DNA from: Afifella pfennigii DSM 17143
Lineage (GTDB): Bacteria; Pseudomonadota; Alphaproteobacteria; Rhizobiales; Afifellaceae
Reading direction: 5' to 3'
NCBI RefSeq assembly: GCF_000688515.1
Contig: NZ_JHZK01000021.1
Coordinates: 1-62,931, forward strand
DNA length: 62,931 bases
A program made the position numbers and the translations under genes. Numbering within the stretch: the stretch's first letter is position 1; each line of letters starts with the position of its first letter. This document shows, in pieces, positions 60,046 through 62,931 of the stretch. Under the pieces are notes generated by a model that was given only the letters and a program-made list of their open reading frames with translations, ran no database searches and was not told the origin of the DNA.

Positions 60046-62562
60046 ATGAAGTCACAAGCGCGCGTGGTCGTGATCGGGGGCGGCGTCGTCGGCGTTTCCA
60101 CCCTTTATCATCTGGCCAGGAAGGGCTGGTCGGACGTGGTGCTGGTGGAGCGCCGCGAGCTCACCTCCGGTTCCACCTGGCATGCCGCCGGCCTCCTGCC
60201 GCTCTTCAACATGAGCTACTCGGTCGGCCAGATCCACAAATACTCCGTGCGCTTTTATCAGGAGCTCGCCGAGGAGACCGGCATGGATACCGGCTTCCGC
60301 AAGGTCTCCAATGTGCGCATGGCCCGCACCAGGGACCGCTGGGACGAGTACATGTACTATGCGGGCGTTGCCCGCACCATCGGCGTCGACGTCAGGGTGA
60401 TGCGCCCCGAAGAGATTTCCGAGCTCTGGCCCTATGTGAAGACCGACGACCTTCTCGGCGCCATCCAGCACACCGAGGACGGCTATATCCAGCCCGCCGA
60501 CCTCACCCAGGCGCTGGCGCGCGGCGCCCGCAGCCGCGGCGCGGAAATCTACCGCAACACGGAGGTGCTGGGGCTGGAGCAGCAGGGCGACGACAGTTGG
60601 ATCGTCAGGACCGACAAGGGCGACATCGCCGCCCAGCACCTCGTCTTCGCCACCGGCAATTTCGCCCGCCGGACCGGCGAGATGGTCGGCCTCGACATTC
60701 CGGTCATCCCGGTGGAGCATCAGTTCATCGTGACGGAGCCCATTGCGGCGATAAAGGAGTTTCGCAGCAACGGCGGCGCCGAGCTCTGCGTTCTGCGAGA
60801 ATCCGACAGTTCCTGGTATATGCGCGAGGAGGCGGGTGGGCTTCTCCTCGGCCCTTACGAGATCGGCGCGCCGGTCTGCTATGTCGACGGCCCCGACCCG
60901 CAAGCCGAATACGAGCTCTTCCAGGAGGATCTCGACCGGCTGATGCCGCATATCGAGACGGCGATCGCCCGCGTTCCCTATTTCGGCGAGGTCGGCATCA
61001 AGAAGGTCTACAACGGCGCCATCGCCTATACGCCGGATGGCTCGCCGATGGTCGGGCCGGCCTGGGAGGTGAAGAATCTGTGGCTGAACGAGGGCCATTC
61101 CTTCGGCGTCACGGCGGCCGGCGGCGCCGGCTGGCAGCTTGCCGAATGGATGGTGGAGGGCGAACCCACCATCGACATGATGGGCGTCGATCCGCGCCGC
61201 TTCGGGCCCTATGCCGGCCGCGGCTATCTGAAGGCCAAGAACGAGGAAGCCTACGCCAACGTCTTCACGCTGCATTATCCCGACGAGGAGCGCGCCGCCG
61301 CCAGGCCCTTGAAGCGCGCCCCCTGCTATGAGCGCATGGCCGGCCTCGGCGCCGTCTTCGGCTCCGTCTATGGCTGGGAGCGGCCGAACTGGTTCGCGCC
61401 GGACGGCTACGAGGTGCCGCATGATGAGCTCGACGTCGACGACACGCTGACGAACCACAACCATCCCCCGGCCGACCATACCGGCCGCATCCGCGAGCGC
61501 TGGTCCTTCCGCCGCTCCAACTACTTTCCCTTCGTCGGCGAGGAGGTGAAGGCGGTGACGGATGGCGTCGGCCTTCTCGACATGTCGGCGTTTGCCAAGA
61601 TGGAGGTCTCGGGGCCCGGCGCGCGCCAATGGCTGGATCTTATCTTCGCCAACCGCATTCCGAAAAAGCGCGGGCGCATCGCGCTCTGCCATCTCCTGAC
61701 CCCGGCGGGCGGCGTGCGTTCGGAGTTCACCGTCTACGAATGGGCGAGGGACCGCTTCTATCTCGTCTCCGCCGGCGCCTTCGAGCGGCACGACCACGAC
61801 ACCTTATGGAAGCTCTGCCCCGCCGACGGCTCGGTGCGGCTGCGCCCCATCACCACGCAATTCGGCGTCCTCGTCGTCGCCGGGCCGCGCTCGCGCGAGC
61901 TCTTGCAGAAGCTGACGTATGCCGACCTATCGGGCGAGGCCTTCCCCTGGCTCTCCGGCCAGTTCGTCAATATCGGCATCGCCCAGGCGCATGCCCTGCG
62001 CGTCAATTTCGTCGGCGAGCTTGGCTGGGAGCTGCATCACCCGATCGAGATGCAGAACACCATCTTCGATCTGTTGATGGGCGAGGGCGCCTCGCTCGGT
62101 CTCAAACCCTTCGGCATCCGGGCGATGGATGCCATGCGCCTGGAAAAGAGCTACCGGCTCATCCCGCGCGAGCTTTCCATCGAATACACCGCCTATGAGA
62201 GCGGCCTTGACCGTTTCGTGCATCCCAACAAGGGCGACTTCATCGGCCGCGATGCGCTCGTCAAGGCGCATGCCGACGGCGACCGCTGGAAATTCGTCAC
62301 TTTGGGCGTGGAGGGCATCACCGACGCCGATGCCAGGGGCAACGAGGTGATTTTCGCGCCCGGCTCAAACGATATGGTCGGCCGGGCCACCTCCGGCGGC
62401 TACGGCTGGCGGCTCGGCACCTCGCTGGCGCTCGCCATGGTGCGGCCCGAGCACGGCGGCGAGGGCGCGGAGATGGATATCGCCATCCTCGGCGAAAGGA
62501 GGCGGGCGCGGGTGATTGCGGAAAGCCCCTTCGACCCGGAGAACGCCCGGCTGAGAAGCTGA
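60046..62562 (+). CDS. Dimethylglycine/sarcosine dehydrogenase-like FAD-GcvT fusion
   Basis: 838 residues from ATG 60046, after GAGAGGGG. The N-terminal half (residues 1-410) is an FAD oxidase domain: VVVIGGGVVGVSTLYHLARK is the dinucleotide fold and TSGSTWHAAGL contains His46, the equivalent of the histidine that holds FAD covalently in dimethylglycine dehydrogenase. The C-terminal half (from about residue 430) is a GcvT-type THF-binding domain with DMSAFAKMEVSGPGARQWLD and VNFVGELGWELHHP. It would remove N-methyl groups from a glycine derivative and form methylene-THF. Substrate (dimethylglycine, sarcosine or another) is not resolved. Confidence 0.92.
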   Translation: MKSQARVVVIGGGVVGVSTLYHLARKGWSDVVLVERRELTSGSTWHAAGLLPLFNMSYSVGQIHKYSVRFYQELAEETGMDTGFRKVSNVRMARTRDRWDEYMYYAGVARTIGVDVRVMRPEEISELWPYVKTDDLLGAIQHTEDGYIQPADLTQALARGARSRGAEIYRNTEVLGLEQQGDDSWIVRTDKGDIAAQHLVFATGNFARRTGEMVGLDIPVIPVEHQFIVTEPIAAIKEFRSNGGAELCVLRESDSSWYMREEAGGLLLGPYEIGAPVCYVDGPDPQAEYELFQEDLDRLMPHIETAIARVPYFGEVGIKKVYNGAIAYTPDGSPMVGPAWEVKNLWLNEGHSFGVTAAGGAGWQLAEWMVEGEPTIDMMGVDPRRFGPYAGRGYLKAKNEEAYANVFTLHYPDEERAAARPLKRAPCYERMAGLGAVFGSVYGWERPNWFAPDGYEVPHDELDVDDTLTNHNHPPADHTGRIRERWSFRRSNYFPFVGEEVKAVTDGVGLLDMSAFAKMEVSGPGARQWLDLIFANRIPKKRGRIALCHLLTPAGGVRSEFTVYEWARDRFYLVSAGAFERHDHDTLWKLCPADGSVRLRPITTQFGVLVVAGPRSRELLQKLTYADLSGEAFPWLSGQFVNIGIAQAHALRVNFVGELGWELHHPIEMQNTIFDLLMGEGASLGLKPFGIRAMDAMRLEKSYRLIPRELSIEYTAYESGLDRFVHPNKGDFIGRDALVKAHADGDRWKFVTLGVEGITDADARGNEVIFAPGSNDMVGRATSGGYGWRLGTSLALAMVRPEHGGEGAEMDIAILGERRRARVIAESPFDPENARLRS

Positions 62563-62740
62563 CGGGCGCGAACCGCCCCTGGCGACACTCCCCCTCAAAC
62601 CGCGGCCGCGGGCGCACAAGCATGGATGGCCGGGCCGAGCCCACGGCTGTCCGGTTTAATTTTGTGGACTGAGCGCACGGTGTTGATTCTACTCGTGTTC
62701 AGACGTTTGGCGCGTCTTCCGGACACGAGGGAGCAACACC
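62563..62740. other. Gap up to the second insertion sequence
   Basis: 178 bp with no gene. From about 62649, CTGTCCGGTTTAATTTTGTG, the sequence becomes AT-richer and unlike the upstream DNA. This could be the left terminal inverted repeat and leader of the IS4-like element. Without the right end of the element I cannot confirm the boundary or a target-site duplication. Confidence 0.4.
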
Positions 62741-62931
62741 GTGCGGCACCACAATAGCGTTTTCCACGACGTCTTGAAGCATGTTCCCTGGGGCGTGTTC
62801 GAACGGCTTGTGGACAAGCACCATGCGGACAAGCATGTGCGTCGGCTGTCGACCAAGAGCCAGTTCGTGGCCTTGCTCTATGGGCAATTGTCGGGGGCTC
62901 AGAGCCTGCGCGAGATCGTCGGCGGCCTTGA
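62741..62931 (+). CDS. IS4-family-like transposase, N-terminal fragment (runs off window)
   Basis: 63 residues from GTG 62741 to the window edge without a stop. The peptide opens VRHHNSVFHDVLKHVPWGVF and continues with RRLSTKSQFVALLYGQLSG and AQSLREIVGGL. This is the DUF4372 N-terminal domain found at the start of many IS4-family transposases. A GAGGGAG site lies just before the GTG. The DDE core lies beyond the window, so completeness cannot be judged. The first gene of the window is also a broken transposase, of a different family. Confidence 0.82.
   Translation, partial: MRHHNSVFHDVLKHVPWGVFERLVDKHHADKHVRRLSTKSQFVALLYGQLSGAQSLREIVGGL

Overview
The window is high-GC (by eye in the mid-60s percent), densely coding DNA from an alphaproteobacterium. 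The best fit is the order Hyphomicrobiales (Rhizobiales). This rests on a MucR/Ros zinc-finger regulator, a DnaA-C-like protein next to a DUF6456 protein, DUF5330, DUF1491, DUF1214/DUF1254 and YcgN proteins, a PleC-type kinase and a two-gene methylmalonyl-CoA mutase. I cannot name a genus. The window starts inside an IS5-like transposase and ends inside an IS4-like transposase, so it looks like a contig broken at repeated insertion sequences. No rRNA, tRNA, CRISPR array or prophage was seen.

Layout. 1-355: IS remnant and an AT-rich spacer. 356-652: small secreted Cys-rich protein. 778-4373: mutB/mutA. 4475-5324: DUF4332 and DUF2267-like proteins. 5478-7055: HerA-like ATPase. 7147-12579: SH3 protein, TetR/DHA2-MFS divergent pair, oligopeptidase B, DUF1194 protein. 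12719-13371: Fe/Mn superoxide dismutase and its terminator. 13372-14226: AT-richer patch with a BrnT/BrnA toxin-antitoxin. 14394-17941: zinc alcohol dehydrogenase, then cytochrome c' and diheme cytochrome c framed by two paralogous secreted four-Cys proteins. 18009-23623: aminotransferase, HAD dehalogenase, SMR pump, LOG protein, M20 peptidase, tandem secreted paralogs, MsrB. 23763-29676: complete seven-gene Mrp Na+/H+ antiporter operon. 29894-32070: MucR, DUF6477-like, DnaA-C-like and DUF6456 proteins. 32104-38609: SufE and cell-envelope genes around a class A penicillin-binding protein. 38635-39864: histidine kinase with an ethylene-receptor-type membrane sensor. 40167-47443: OpgC-like protein, PleC-like kinase, aminopeptidase N, Nudix hydrolase, DUF1328 protein. 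47679-56969: NAD-type formate dehydrogenase operon with an embedded LysE exporter, divergent folD, methyltransferases, PhoD-like phosphatase. 57049-59771: LrgAB pair with 17-bp tandem repeats at its 3' end, a membrane protein, and HU with a Pro/Gly/Thr tail. 60046-62562: dimethylglycine/sarcosine dehydrogenase-like FAD-GcvT fusion.

How the genes fit together. Several functions converge on one-carbon and propionyl metabolism: formate dehydrogenase, FolD, the FAD-GcvT demethylating enzyme and methylmalonyl-CoA mutase. Others serve envelope maintenance (PBP1A, OpgC-like, LrgAB) and ion or stress homeostasis (Mrp, SOD, MsrB, efflux pumps). Many gene pairs overlap by 1 or 4 bases, implying translational coupling. 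The most unusual items are the ethylene-receptor-like HWE kinase, the LysE exporter inside the formate dehydrogenase operon, the four-Cys secreted paralogs around the cytochromes, and the paired TTATCCCCGC sites next to a DnaA-C-like gene.
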